From assembly GCA_020226215.1 (NCBI GenBank), contig CM035235.1:51303511-51367510 (forward strand): 64,000 nt of DNA, read 5' to 3'. This DNA is from Sindora glabra. Its lineage: Eukaryota; Streptophyta; Magnoliopsida; Fabales; Fabaceae. Made by a program: the position numbers and the translations under genes. Positions 1 through 13,100 of this stretch are shown here, piece by piece (position 1 is the stretch's first letter; every line of letters starts with the position of its first letter). Under the pieces are notes generated by a model that saw only the letters and a list, made by a program, of their open reading frames with translations, was not told the origin of the DNA and ran no database searches.

Positions 1-647
1 ATCCATCTTTAAATTTTCTAAAATTATGCATACAAGAAGGATGTGATGACTACTTGTTATGTAACAGTTGAATCAAAGAAAATAATATTATTCAAAAAAG
101 CTACTGATAGGTGTAATTATTGTAAATCTTACACTGGACATCCTTTATCCTTTTATAATATATATTTTCAGTTTTGCCACTGTAATTTTTGTTGGAAAGA
201 TTTTATAAATGAATAATATTATGTGATTATTTGAATATTTAAGTGAGTAACGTCCTATGGAATGTAACATTTTGGGAAGAAGTTTCATTTCTGATGCAAA
301 AAGGTTTAGAACTTACTGTCCCGAGACAACAGCTTATCATAACTGTTGTTCTGATAAATGGTATATTTATTTCCATAGTCAACATTTCTCTTTTGTACGC
401 CCTCTCTACCAAATAATGATAATGATAATGATCATGATCATAATGCTTTTGCTTGATTTAAATATATTACACCTAGAGAAGAAAATTTCAATGATTAGTA
501 ATAATATTAAGTGTATAAACTGTAACTTGATATAAAAAGCTAAAGCAAGTTTCAAGTTTGGAATGGTTTCTTTTTTAACTAAAAGCAGTCCAACAAAATT
601 TGTTCAAAAAAAAAAATCTTTAGAAAATTATATGAAAACATGACCAA
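1..647. other. Intergenic start of window; possible 3' flank of an upstream receptor-kinase copy
   Basis: I see no gene here. The stretch around 175-235 (ccactgtaat, then ggaaagattt, then gaataatattatgtga) resembles the sequence just downstream of the two kinase remnants (about 870-950 and 5425-5500), so it may be the 3' flank of another receptor copy lying to the left of the window. A short ATGATA/ATGATC repeat lies at about 413-442. The ORF that can be read at 257-535 has no recognisable domain and is low-complexity in part, so I do not call it. Confidence 0.35.
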
Positions 648-800
648 GTCTTTGGCCCACATTTGATAAGGAAAGGCTTTGAAAAAGAGATGTTGCAGGT
701 GCTAGCTGCACGTGTAAACCAGAGTCCTTTCAAAAGACCAAAAATCAAAGAAGTTGCTGATGGGCTAAAGAATATTACAGCAGCCGAAACATCCGAATAA
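648..800 (+). pseudogene. C-terminal fragment of a PSKR/PSY1R-type receptor kinase
   Basis: The plus strand reads 50 codons from gtc at 648 to a TAA at 798-800. The peptide begins VFGPHLIRKGFEKEMLQVL and continues through VNQSPFKRPKIKEVADGLKN. This is the last part of the protein-kinase domain (subdomains X-XI) of LRR receptor kinases of the PSY1R/PSKR class, where the family sequence is close to VNQNPFKRPTIKEVVDWLKN. Compared with the family, about three residues are missing in the middle (the DVACMC segment reads AAR). Nothing upstream within 300 bp reads as kinase, so this is an isolated remnant, not a gene. The sequence after its stop resembles that after the second remnant at 5322. What is seen is the peptide match; that it derives from a tandem PSYR gene is inference. 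Confidence 0.75.
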
Positions 801-1540
801 AGACTAGAGAGAACTGATTGTCCTTTAACAAAATTTTTCACAAACACATATGTACACAGAATTTCATTTTTACCACTGCAAAGGATGACTCTCAATTTTA
901 GTATTGTTGCTGGCAGGATTTTGTAAAGTAATTAATATTATGAGATCATTTATATCCAACTCAAAAAGTTCCTTCTCTCTATCTCTCTGTTAACTTTTGT
1001 TGGGTAGATAGAATTGTAGTAGTTTGCTGGGAATCTACTTCTATATAAAAGTATCTCTTGTATTGGAAAAATTGTAATATTATTCTAATTGAGTACTCTC
1101 TCTCTTTCTCTCCCCCTCCTTGTCTGGTTCTTTTTGTCTATCCATCTGTCTTCTTTCTCTCAGTGTCTCTATCTTCCTCTTTGTTTCTCTCTCTCAATCC
1201 CTGTCCTACTACCGTCTATAGATGACCAAGTAGCTGGGTCAACCATTTTTCAATCTTTTGTTGTTTGCTCCACACCTTATTAGTGGTATAGAAGTTGATA
1301 ATCACAAGAACTTAACAAACATCCAATTTGAAGTGGTTTTACACATCCTCTAATAGTGGGCGAGACATAGAGTTGGGTCCAGTTCCCAATTTCCTTTGAT
1401 GAAAGGTTGGGAACGAAAAGTGAAAATAAGAAAGCGGGAGCAGCATCTTAAATTCCGGTTAGCTGCCACCTGCTTCCCCTCAAGGGTCAAGACCCAGAAG
1501 TAAACTCAGAAAAATTCCGCCCAAGTAACCTTTGAAAAGT
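801..1540. other. Intergenic; start of duplicated unit 1
   Basis: No gene seen. A CT-rich run lies at about 1095-1200. From about 1196 (tgtcctact, then gaccaagtagctgggtcaa) the sequence matches 49738-49780, which marks the left end of duplicated unit 1 against that of unit 3. The remainder shows nothing recognisable. Confidence 0.5.
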
Positions 1541-2493
1541 TTGTAGTCTTCCTTTTCGTTCAAAGTCCGGAGCGTGTTTTTTTTTTTTCCTTTTTTCCTT
1601 TCCTTTTTTGAAATGACAATTCCTGCCCTGTTATTATCAAAAGAAGATTAAAAATGTCCATTCATAACATGATGCTTAATTAGGCAAAAACTTAATTATA
1701 AATTTAACCTTTTTTGTTATATGTTTATTGATATAAGATTGGTCTAGCTAATTGTAGGAATAACTGAATAAACATCTAAAGTTTGCAGATTAATATTTTG
1801 TTATCTTGTCATTTTTTCAATCTTTTTATTATTATTTAAAGGTTAAGTGGGTGATGGCACTGTAACATAGACTCAAAATACATACAATAGGTTATGCTTT
1901 GATGTGTGCTAAAAAAATTATATCACTACTTGCTCTTGCAACTTTTGTAAGAAAATAGTCATACTTTCAGCAACTAATTCATTAGTTGTAACTTTAATAC
2001 AAGAAAGGAAATTTTCAAATATGTTTTTAATGAAACATTAGTTGATGAAATTGCACCTTCTTATGTCCATGTACTTATTACATGCAAAGTCTATACATTT
2101 TGTTAGAATTTTCAAATTTTCATACATAAAATTGCAACTGTTATAGTGAAGTTTCTTGAAAACCTGCAAAATCTGAGTACTTTCTGAAACATTACCATAC
2201 AAATATCCACAATGGTAGCATCATGTTCCTTTTATATTTATTCTAGTCAACATCAACCCCTCTCCCTCTCTCTTCCTTCATTTTGCAGGGCAGGGTGAAT
2301 GGATGGTCACTGCTTTGTATTCCCAAACTTTATGTACCTTCTTTGTCCTCTCTGTATCTTTGCTGCAGAAGGATCATAAGGTTTCCAACTGCACCTTCTG
2401 GGTAACTATTCTGATTATACAGGAAGCTCCCAAACAAAGACCAACCTCATTAAAATCAAGGAGAGACCACCTTCTTCTTACTAATTCATGTGC
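1541..2493 (+). promoter_or_regulatory. 5' flank and leader of RLP1 pseudogene
   Basis: This matches the 5' flank of RLP2 (29735-31758) and of the RLP3 relic (49800-50603). Shared blocks include cttcctttt-gttc near 1548, the segment near 1685 (cttaattataaattt) and the leader block ttgcaggg-caggg-tgaatggatgg at 2285-2306. The ttttgcag could also be a 3' splice site of a leader intron. An ORF starting at 2303 (MVTALYSQT) runs to 2581 and overlaps the main start at 2494 in another frame; the RLP2 leader has the counterpart. Confidence 0.6.
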
Positions 2494-4679
2494 ATGGCTC
2501 TCAAATTTATGGCCTATTTCATTATGTCATTGCTTCTGTCTTGCTTTGTTGCCACTGCTGATTCCTTTTGTAACCAGATAGATAGAGACTCGTTTTTGGC
2601 TTTCTCCGACAACTTAACCATTTCCTTGCCTTACGATCCTCTCCATTGGATTGATTCTGTTGATTGCTGCTCTTGGGATGGCATTCTTTTTGCTGAGAAT
2701 GCGGACGATGGGAATCAAAGAGTCATGCATGTATTAAGGTACCTTCAAGAGGTCTTGATGGCTCAATTTCCGCTTCTCTGTCAAACCTCACTGGTTTCTT
2801 ACAGCTTAATCTATCTCATAATTGATTTTCTGGCAATCTTCCAATCCAATTTTTCTCACTTCTTAATCACCTGCAGATTCTTGATTTGAGCTACAACCAT
2901 CTCTCAGGGGAATTGCCAAATGTTGTTGCCAAAAACAACGGTGGCATTAGTGTTATTAATGAGGTGGATTTGTCAAGTAATCTATTCGATGGAATAATCC
3001 CTGAATCTTTCCTTCAGCAACTAGGAATTGCAGCAGCAGGAGAGAGTCTGACATACTTTAATGTTGGTAACAATAGCTTCACAGGTCAAATTCCCATCTT
3101 TTGGCTTTGCATCAACGGAAATAATTCCTCCTCTCCCAGATACTTGGATTTTTCCTCCAATAAATATAGCGTTCAGATTCCATATGGAATAGGAGCTTGT
3201 TCCGAATTGGAGACTTTTAGAGCAGGTTTCAATTCACTAACTGGGCCTCTTCCTAGTGATATTTATGATGCCATCTCCCTCACAGAAATCTCCTTGCCCC
3301 TCAATTACATTTCTGGAAGTATCATTGATGGCATCAGTGACCTTACCAGTCTCGCTACTTTGGAGCTTTACTCCAATCAATTGGTTAGCCAAATTCCACG
3401 GACTATTGGGAAGCTCTCAAAATTGGAAAATCTTGTCCTTCACATCAACAATTTGACTGGTACTCTGCCCCCATCTCTGGTGAATTGTGTCAATCTTGTC
3501 ACCTTGAATTTAAGGATTAATTCCTTGGAAGGTAATCTCTCAGATTTCAATTTTTCCGGATTCGTCAACCTTACTACTCTTGTCCTTGGCAACAATAACT
3601 TTACTGGCAATCTGCCACCAACTCTATTTTCATGCAAGTCACTTGCTGCAGTAAGGTTTGCAAGTAATCAGCTGGAGGGACAAATCTCACCTGAAATACT
3701 GGGACTCCAGTCTCTGTCTTTCCTATCAATTTCTACCAACAAACTAAGGAATTTCACTGGGGCTATGAGAATACTGACAGGGCTCAAGAACCTTACTACA
3801 CGAGCCCTCTCCAAGAATTTTAATGAGGAAGTAATGCCAGATGATGAGAATCTCATAGGCCCGGGTGATTTCCAAAAACTCCGAGTTTTAGGTCCGGGTG
3901 GTTGTAAGAAACTTGAGGTGATAGACCTGTCCCAGAGTCGATTGACTGGTTAAATTCCTGCTTGGTTGGGCACATTTCCGCAGCTTTTCTACTTAGATTT
4001 GTCTTACAATTTCATCACTGGAATTTTTCCTCCAGAGCTTGCAAGACTACCAGCCCTATGATCGCAACAGACAAATGATAACATTGAAAGGATTTACCTG
4101 GACTTACCTCTCTTTATTGCGCCCGGCAATGGTAGCCGGGAACAATACAATCAACTTTCCTACTTACCACCAGCAATATATTTGGGACACAATAGGCTCA
4201 GTGGCAGCATCCCCATAGAGAATGCCCAACTGATAGCCATTTATCAGCTGGATCTGAGTCATGACTACTTCTCTGGCAATATTCCAGTTCAAATTTCCAA
4301 CCTCACCAACTTAGAGAAATTAGATTTCTCAGGAAACTATCTATCTGGTGAAATTCCTGATTCACTTGAAAGCCTGACTTTCTTGTCGTTTTTCAGTGGG
4401 ACAGATAATGATCTAGGAGGAGAGATACCAACAGGTGGTCAATTTGATACTTTTCCCCTATCCAGCTTTGAAGGGAACCCTAGATTGTGTGGTTTAGCTG
4501 TTAACCGCCTCTGTTCTTCACCAGAAGAACCAGAAGGCAGTGCAGCTCCCCCCAGCTCAAACAGAACACTGCATATTGGTCTTGGCTTTACAGTCGGTTT
4601 TAGCACTTTTTTTAACTTGACTGTGTACATGCTATGGTGTCGTTTGGATGGACTTCTAAAGAAGTACCTCTCTCGTTGA
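2494..4679 (+). pseudogene. RLP1: LRR receptor-like protein pseudogene
   Basis: This is a broken paralogue of the intact gene at 31759-33987. The start homologous to RLP2 is the ATG at 2494 (MALKFMAYF). A signal peptide and the N-terminal LRR cap (CNQIDRDSFLAF, then DCCSWDGI) are readable. A net 2-bp insertion near 2731-2745 shifts the frame; the correct frame resumes downstream (LDLSYNHLSGELP around 2881-2925) and stays single to the end. About 13 codons are missing near 3905 compared with RLP2. There are two nonsense codons: TAA at 3951-3953, where RLP2 has a serine TCA, and TGA at 4059-4061. The C-terminal LRRs, cap, transmembrane segment (GLGFTVGFSTFFNLTVYMLW) and short tail ending KKYLSR are present, with the stop at 4677-4679. 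As in RLP2 there is no kinase. It cannot make the full protein; a truncated secreted LRR product is conceivable but speculative. Confidence 0.9.
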
Positions 4680-5238
4680 GTTGTGAAAAAATTCTAACTT
4701 GCTCTTGAAGATTCTTACTCCTATCAACTGAGGGATGGACACAAAATTTGGAAGGAGACATGTCAATTCTATAACGAGTGGATCTCCTTACATGCTAGGC
4801 CTTTTTCTATTTCTCTTTTGGTGGAATAAAAATCTTAATTTATTTATGTAACATAGTAGAAAATCTCTTTTTCAAGTAGTTTTTTAAGGAAACAAAAGTT
4901 GTGTTTGGGTACTCTATCGGAGAAGTACTTGTGCACTTTTTTTTAGTTATAAAGTTGTTTAGATGCAAAAATATAAAAGCACATTTTCAGTTGTAAAAAG
5001 GGTCGCCCGGTGGCAGGAGGGTTGGTGGTGGGCGGTGATAGTGTTTGTAAATAAATTTATGGGTGGGGGACAAGGCATGTTAGTGGTGGTGGAAGCTGTT
5101 GATGTGAGCGGTGATGGTGGTGGGGACTTGGCTGAGTGGTGGAGTTGAGAGGCAGTGTTCTTCGTAAGTTGTGGCCGTGGACGATGGTGATGGGGGTTGA
5201 TGGTGCGTCAAGATGGGAAACAGTGATGCTGCTTAATG
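4680..5238. other. RLP1 3' flank, then foreign GT-rich segment
   Basis: Sequence to about 4935 matches the 3' flanks of RLP2 (33988-34250) and the RLP3 relic (52852-53076), including the block gttgtgtttgggt. Homology to the other units then stops and resumes at about 10137, so unit 1 carries roughly 5.2 kb of extra DNA here. The first part, 4985-5220, is a GGT/GTGG-rich low-complexity stretch with no supportable gene. Confidence 0.6.
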
Positions 5239-5322
5239 TGTGTAATCGAGAATCCTTTCAGGGGACCAAGCATCAGAGAAGTTGTTGATTGGGTAAAGAA
5301 GGTAGGAACAGCCAACCATTAG
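5239..5322 (+). pseudogene. Second C-terminal receptor-kinase fragment
   Basis: From tgt at 5239 to TAG at 5320-5322 the plus strand reads CVIENPFRGPSIREVVDWVK and then KVGTANH. This is the conserved end of the PSY1R/PSKR kinase domain. Immediately upstream, gatgctgcttaatgtg looks like the family's DVACMC codons but is out of frame and contains stops, so indels have broken it. The 3' sequence (about 5335-5500: acttcacaaacaa, then ccactgtaattgatgactctcaatg) resembles that after the first remnant, which supports common descent. No other kinase sequence is visible around it. Confidence 0.75.
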
Positions 5323-6783
5323 CGGAACGAGGACTTCACAAACAACGCTGTCCATCCAACAAACCTTGACAGATATGTATACTTGTGCAAAGGATTCTGC
5401 ATTTTTGTAAATGCAGATTTTCATGGTTACCACTGTAATTGATGACTCTCAATGTCGTTGTGTTGGTGGCAAGATTCTACGAGTGAATGTAACATATTGT
5501 TATCATCTATATATCCTCATGAGACCCAATTTCCTGAAACTATTTTTCTGATAAATACAGCATCCAGTATCTCGTCCGGTCTAATTCAATCCGGTTGGAT
5601 TTGGGTTGGTATGTTCCCATCTGATATATGTCTCCTGGAGTCTGTTTCTTGCACCGGCCTCTCCTTTGATTAGATCTTTTTTCCTTAGATTTTGAACCTA
5701 AGAGCAGAAGAGAGCTGCAGCTGAATCTCTCTCAGCTTGATCAAGAATATACTTTTATTTAGTTAAATAATTAAATCAAATTATTTTTGCCAAGTGGATG
5801 TCTGATATAATGGATGTGTATAATAACAAATAGCTTTTAAGTAGCACAAATGGAATGCTAGGATTTGACGGTGCTTGGTCTGTAAGCCAAGACTAATCTC
5901 TCTAGATTACGGTCTCGTAAGATAAAATGTTCATTAGAAATAGAATTGAGGATAGATCTGCAAGGTATTAGTGGCAACTTAAGTCCAGTATGAATAAAAA
6001 ATTTAAATAAGAGTTTGTATTATAAAAGTTTTTTGCATATATTTTGTTATCATAAGTGGTATCTAAAATAAGTTAAGTTATATTTGGATACATATTTTAA
6101 TAAGTACTTACACTGGATATTTATTTGTTTGGATATACAAATAATAAAGCACTCATAATTATTAAAATTACTAAATAGAATAATTATAAATGCTTATTAT
6201 TGTAAATTTTATATAAATAAAAATATGCTTATTATTATATTTTATAATATCATAATAATATTTTATAATAAATAATAATTAATAATAGTAGATAATGATA
6301 ACTAATAATAATCAACAATTATGAATTGTGATAAATAATAATCAATGACTTAGTGGCCAAGGTGTTAGATTAACACTAAATCGAGCTCATTTTTACCCCA
6401 TTTACCTCATCTCCCACATACAAAGCGATAAGAGTGAGAAATTCAAGCTTTAGAGAAAAACAGCACTCATATTCAAACTTTGAACAAGAAACAGAACGAA
6501 CTGACTAAAACCTCACAATGCTTTGTAGTGAGTGCCCTGCTTATCATGGGCACTCACCATACTTTGAGGCCAAATGTTTGCGTATATTCTTGGAACAAGT
6601 GTCATTTATTAGGCCAAAAGTTCTGAAGCCACATCACCTTTGCTGTGTTCTGCACGTCTGTATGCTTATGGTCTTGGTTCTCTGTATAATCTGGTGAGGT
6701 GACAATAGCAGTGGGACAGAGGTTTTAAGGGGCCATTTTGATATTATTCCAACACAAATCGATCAACATCTACTTTGTCTCGG
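5323..6783. other. Intergenic, no gene seen
   Basis: This contains the 3' flank of the kinase remnant to about 5500, then unclassified sequence that becomes AT-rich after 5760. A less AT-rich patch at 6340-6750 has no ORF or motif that I recognise. Confidence 0.5.
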
Positions 6784-6792
6784 AAGAAATTA

Positions 6793-7721
6793 GGGGAAAA
6801 TACAATATACCCCTTTAAATTTTGATTGAATGATAAAAATAATATATGAATTTTAAAATCTTATAGTTTACCTCCCTAATTTTGAACGATTAAAATGATA
6901 TTAAAATAACACATGAATTTTAAAAATGTTATATTTTATTATGCTAAACTTTTAGAAAATATAAAATTATTAATTTTGAATTAAGTTTAATAAAAATATT
7001 TGTTGATCTTACATTTTCACTATGTCAAACTACCCAATTTAGACAAATGAAAAAAAACTCAAGTTCGATAATAAATCCTTTAAGAAAATCAAAGAAGAAG
7101 CAAGATATTGGGATTAAAATTGCTACAAAAATTTGGGGTAAATTTTTTCCTAAACACATAATTTATTATAATCACATCAATTTGCTTAATTTTTGTTTAT
7201 AAATATGTAAAATAAATTAAACATTAAATCTTAGATCCATTTTGCCTCCACCAAATTAAAAATTTCATTTATACACTAACTTTTAAAACAGTAATTTATC
7301 AAAATAATTAAAACAAAAACTTCTATAATGTTCATAAAATGTGTTGCTCAAATAGTTTGGTTTTTAAATCTATAAATTAAATAAAGTTTATTAGGCTTTC
7401 ACAACTATAAATTTTGGAGACTTTTGAGAAAGAACCTTCAATTAGATACAAGTGGATTAAATTTTAACATCATGTATTTTTCAAGTTTCAACGATTGTCA
7501 TAACATGATTTATAAATGAATGACTTACCTTATAAACCGTTAAAATAGTTAGATTAGTAATGACTAAGATTTAACTTGTAAATTTAAAGGGATAAAGTGT
7601 AAAGTTTTAAAATTTATGAAATATTTTTTTATTCAATTAAAGTTCATGGGAGTAAAGTCTAAGACTTTAAAATTCATGTATTATTTTTGTTATTCAATCA
7701 AAGTTAAATTATATTTTTCCC
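6793..7721. mobile_element. Non-autonomous Mutator-like element with 9-bp duplication
   Basis: The left end begins GGGGAAAATACAATATACCC. The reverse complement of the right end begins GGGAAAAATATAATTTAACT, and both continue through ttgattgaat-ataaaaataatayatgaatttta. The inverted repeats therefore extend for roughly 80 bp with mismatches. The flanks are aagaaatta (6784-6792) and aagaattta (7722-7730), a 9-bp target duplication with one mismatch. The 9-bp duplication and long inverted repeats are typical of Mutator-like elements. No coding capacity is visible in its 929 bp. Confidence 0.7.
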
Positions 7722-7730
7722 AAGAATTTA

Positions 7731-10136
7731 TGATGTTAAAAGTCAGAAACAACCAAACTATCTCTCAAAAATGGGTATAAAGAATACAAGTTTCTTGATC
7801 CTTGTGATCTAGAATTGTTAAATTAGACGAATTACGAACCATCATAATCAATAATGCATATGATATACTTTCCGAGTCTAAACTTTTATGGTTATTTATT
7901 GCCAGCTGCCTAGAGTTGGAAGGGAAATTTTGTACTTCAAGAAGTAAAAATACCAAAGATGAGTGACAATGCAAGCTAAAATAGCATAGACAAAATTTAC
8001 TAGAAAGAAATCTGAAAAGGGGAGGAAGTGAGAGAAAATAATGCAATATTTATGTTCATAAAATCACAATCTGTCTGCCAATAAAAGAATTCTAATATTA
8101 TTTTATCTATTTATGCACTAACAACTACACTTGTCTAGCAGCCTTTGAGGCACTTGAAATATCTAGGTCTAGGTCTATGAACATAAAGTCTTCTATTAGC
8201 ACTCACTTAAATAAGAAATCATTAATCTCCTTGTCAATTCTTAAACTTGACTTTCTTTGGCTTGCAATTTCTTTTCAAAATTTTATTTCTTGGAATTTCC
8301 ATTGTGAGATGGATTGTAGCTGAAAATAAGGTTATGATACTCATGCTATTCTTATGATAGTAGGTTATCAATAATTAAATAAACTTTTTTTTTGGGAGAG
8401 AGGTGATATAATAGTAAGCATGAGGTTATGAAAATGTAGGATTTAATCAAAAGTGGTCATGATTATTCCAAGACTAAAATTTCAATTTTTTGAGTGTTTA
8501 GAAAAGAATATATTGCATACCAAATAGAAGGTCATTAGTGTTCATTTTCAGTAGTGGGGTATTAAAACATACATATTATGGGCATACAATTTAAAAACAT
8601 ATCATTTTTATTCAATGCAAAATCAAATGAGCTATTGTAATTGGGTGAAAGGAATATTATGCTCCAAATGTGGGTTGATTCTTCCATTATAGAGAAGATC
8701 AAAAGAATAAATTATTATTATCTTGCTGTTACAAGAATGCATGAAATCAGAAGACAGAAAATCCAAGTCTAGAAAATAGCAATTAGAAGGAACAAGAGAA
8801 ATTGGCATAGATACAAACTAACTATAGGACTGTGGCTGCAGGAAGAAGAAGAAATAAAAACAAGCCTGATTAGCTATCGCACCCCTTAACACCGAGGCAA
8901 CTTCTATGAACAGAGCCTGCAAATCAAGCTTCAAAGTTAATGAATTCATAAGCAAAATATGGAATAAGAATGTATTATGTGTGCCAAGGGTTATATAGCC
9001 AATGTAGTTAGGATCTTAGAATTTCACCTCTTATTTTCATGCCTATTATGGTTCAATGCCTTGATTTGATTTTTTTTTCTCTCTTCTTAATTTAAACTTC
9101 TAAACTACTATATGGAGGGGATTGAAAAGTTCGATGTCCACTTCATGAAATTATTCTAAAACTTTTTTCTTCAACAAAGGGAGTTATTTTCAAAAATTGG
9201 TATTTTAAGAGGCAGTATGTTTTAGATTTTAATTTTCTTTTTCAATTTCCTTCCTTTTTTTGACATGAAAATTTTACTTATTACATGTTGAAAAGCAATA
9301 ACTTAATTGTTTGCATTAATTTTTATTTGAAAATTTTCATAATTTTATTTCAACACTTGAATTTCTATTTTTATTCAATATTAAATAAATTAATTTTATT
9401 TCTTTTAATTTTCTTCATTGTTCCTTATTCTAATATTTCATCCAACAATTTCATGAATAAGGTTTAGCCCTTCTCAACCTTTTTTTGTTAGTTTGTTTTA
9501 ACATTGAGTTTAGTATTGGTGGAATAAAAAGCAAATAAAAATAGAGACAATCACCAAATTGTGTCAATGATCATATGATAAAATTTTGTCAAAACATTAA
9601 TTTAGTACTTAATTAGTTACAAAAAGTTTATCACGTAAAGATTATAAATATTTATTGAATGGACTATATCCTGCATTCAATCTCAAATGTTATTTGGTTC
9701 AATACTTTTATTCTAAATTTTAAGCATTTGCAATTTCTTGTTTATTTTTTTTCCTTTCTTGAACAATTTCTCCCTTTTGCAAGGAAGGAGCTATGGAAGG
9801 GATATCTAGTAGAAGATAAAACAGATAGAATTGAATCACAATTGAATAAAATTTAATTACGAGGGTAATTCCTTAGTATTTTTTTAAGAATTTTTTTGAA
9901 AGATTAAAATAAAATTTATATATGTTGCAACTTTTTATATTACTTTTGCAATTTTTTAATAAAAATTACAAGTGTATATGTATTTTATATGTAACACCTA
10001 GGTAAAAAGTTGCATCTCTATCATTCAAAGTTGCAATAGAAAAATCCTTAACAAATTTACTCATTGTTATATAAAAGTTAAAAGATTTTAAGAAAAGATT
10101 TCTCATAAATATGATTTTTTTACCAAAACATTCAAG
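7731..10136. other. Intergenic, AT-rich, no gene seen
   Basis: Unit-1-specific DNA that has no counterpart in units 2 and 3. Several ORFs of 60-90 codons can be read but are low-complexity or T-rich and show no domains. I see no transposon ends. Confidence 0.45.
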
Positions 10137-13100
10137 AGTATATACTATTGTGAATTTTCTTGTGTGTATAATAAAACATAACCCAACTTAATAAAGATGT
10201 TATGAATGTTTATCAATTCTACTTTTTGTAAAACGATTAGAGGCAAATTATGACTTTTATCATCCTTATCTATCTATATCTATATCTTTTATACTAATAT
10301 CTTCTTCTATTTATCTATACTAATAGAAAAGGGATTGAAAATTTTTAGGCTCCCATTTTGCTTTTTGAAAAAATCCAAATATAAATCATGATTAATTTAA
10401 ATATAAAAGGATTATGATGTAATTTTAACCCATATACATGAAAATTTTGTTTACACTTTCATTTTAATAATTAATCATTATGATGTACTTATCACTTTTG
10501 AATTGAATTTATTTTGGGATTCATTACTCATTATTAAAGGTATCTGATGAGCATTTATCTTAAATATTATTACTTCTTATTAATATTTAACAGACATTTA
10601 TTTTAGACCTTCATTATCTATTATTGGTATGTATTTCATCTATTAATTAGTTTCTCAATTCCTTATTATTTATTATAATTAACTAATTTTATATTTTATT
10701 TATTTATTTTTAATAAATTTTTTAAAATTACTCTTTATATACAAGATTCAAGATAATCGGAATTTGAAAATAGAAATAGAATTATGGTAGAATAAATGCA
10801 AATAAATTGAGTATATAGAATAATGAAATATTTATTAATAAAATAGTAGGAAAAATTAAAAAATATTTAATACTTTATTAAAATTTTAAAAATAATTTTT
10901 TTTTAAATTCAACGTATAATAAAGAATAGAAAAAGTAATACGCAATGGAGGTTTAAGTACTCATTATTGGTAAGAACCTCTCTCTAATATTGATTACTTA
11001 TTATTAGTACTTGATAGAAGTTTCCCTTGGATTCATCACCAGATATCCTTAATTTTAAAATTTCATTTTGAATTGTGTCTCATTTAATTATATTTATTAC
11101 ACAAGTATTTTTTTATAAAATTTAATTCTTATAATTTTATTATGTATTTTTTACATATTTAAAGATTTTTTAGAAAATCAATTTACTTCTTATAAAAATA
11201 ATAAAATATTTAATATATTTATTTAATTTTATACATATTTGTTATAAGGATGTTATTATTGAGGCAAATTATATTTATAGTCAATATTTTAATAACAATA
11301 ATTATAATTTTTAATTTTTTAAGGAAAAAATGTCTCTAAACAGGCATGGAAGTGCCTACAATTTCAACAAACAATAAATTAAAAATTAAAATTATTATAG
11401 TATTGATAAATAAATAAACTAACATATAGGAGTGTAGATAAATAAAAAGTGATAAGATTGAAAAAGAAGTGAAAAATTAATAAATAAGGATAAAAATGAG
11501 CAATATAATTTTAATTTTAATTGTAATTAAATTTTTTGTAATTGATAAATAAATTAATATTTGATTATTAAGTAAATTAATTGCATAATTACATAATTAT
11601 CCACTCTTTTTTCCCAATAAAATAAGTTACCATCGGTAGCATTTACACAATAAAATTACACTTATCTTTAACTTATCAATTATTACCAACAAAATAATGT
11701 AAATGACGTTACACAATTTTTTAATGAAATTCTTTACTCTTTTCACTCTAAAAATGAGTTCTTCACCGAATAAACATTTCTGAAAATGTCTATAGATTCC
11801 ACTTGCACACATAACCTAACATCTATACTATTATATTAAAAAAAATGGGTGGGTATTGTGAAACTGGTACCAAAATGAAATACACTGCTTTTTTTTTTCA
11901 CACAATTTTTGAGAAATAAGCATAGAAGTACAAAAAGCGTAATTTTTAGTACATGGGATGTTAATCAAAACATAATTTTCAATAGCTATGGGCTTGACCA
12001 GATTGCATGTATAGATATAGTTCTGTGCAATCAAAATTTTAGCACATGTCAAATTTAAATGGTCTAACATTATTTAAACAAGGTATAATAGTGCATATTC
12101 TTGTATTATATATATATATATATATAATTCTGTTGAGGATTTAAATTTTGTTTACGATTAATATAAATCAAATTTATATTATTATCTATTTATATATTTT
12201 TATATTAATAAAAATTATTAATTTTTTTTATTTTAAAAAATTTTTAATTATTATTATTTAATTATTACTTCTAGATTGATAATGAATTAAATTTTAACTA
12301 CTTTATTAATACATTTTTTGGGTTAAAATATAATTATAGTAACACATGGAAATCCTTACCAATTAGTTTTTATTTTTTTATTACATTAATTTAATATTAA
12401 CAACTAAAAAATTACATTATTTTATGACTAATTTAATGTGATTTTTCTGATTGAGTATTAAAATGGTGTACTTTTTCTGAGTAATTTCTATAAATTAATA
12501 TAATTAAAATTTTCAAATAATTTGATGTCAACATGACTTTTTGAGAATAAATTTAATGACATGCTTAATATTTTGACAAAAACATCAAATTAATAGTTAA
12601 ATAAATTAAATAATAAATCAATTAACACTCATCAATAAATTCATTGGTAAGTTAAATTATAAAAATTCATAAACCATAAATAAGTATTGTAATTTTGATG
12701 TATAATTATGATACAAAATTAAAGGACAAAATTACTATAATTTTTTATGAAGGAAAATTAATATAATTATTATTTAACTACCCAATAGTATGATACTTTA
12801 AAATTTTGAATAATTAAGAAAAAGAATCTTCTTCAGAATTTTATATAGCAAGAAGCTGATTTGAAATTAATTGTTAGCAAAAAAAATAATATTGAATAAT
12901 ATTATACATAAATTGAATGCAACCCAAAATCAAATTAAATTTAGTTGTTATGATATTGTTTATATTTTTTAATACTAAGAAAACCCTTTTTTTTTAAGTA
13001 TCCATTTTTATATAATTAGAAAGGAAAAAATGCAAAACATCCTATTTAACTTTAAGTTAATTAGATTTTACTCTCTTCAATTTTAAAAATTTGAAAATTT

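Noticed and set aside
257..535. 92-codon ORF near the window start
   Set aside because: Contains an IMIMIM run from an ATGATA microsatellite and has no domain; chance frame.
12104..12126. TA-run as a promoter TATA region
   Set aside because: A simple (TA)n microsatellite inside the duplicated flank with no gene downstream.
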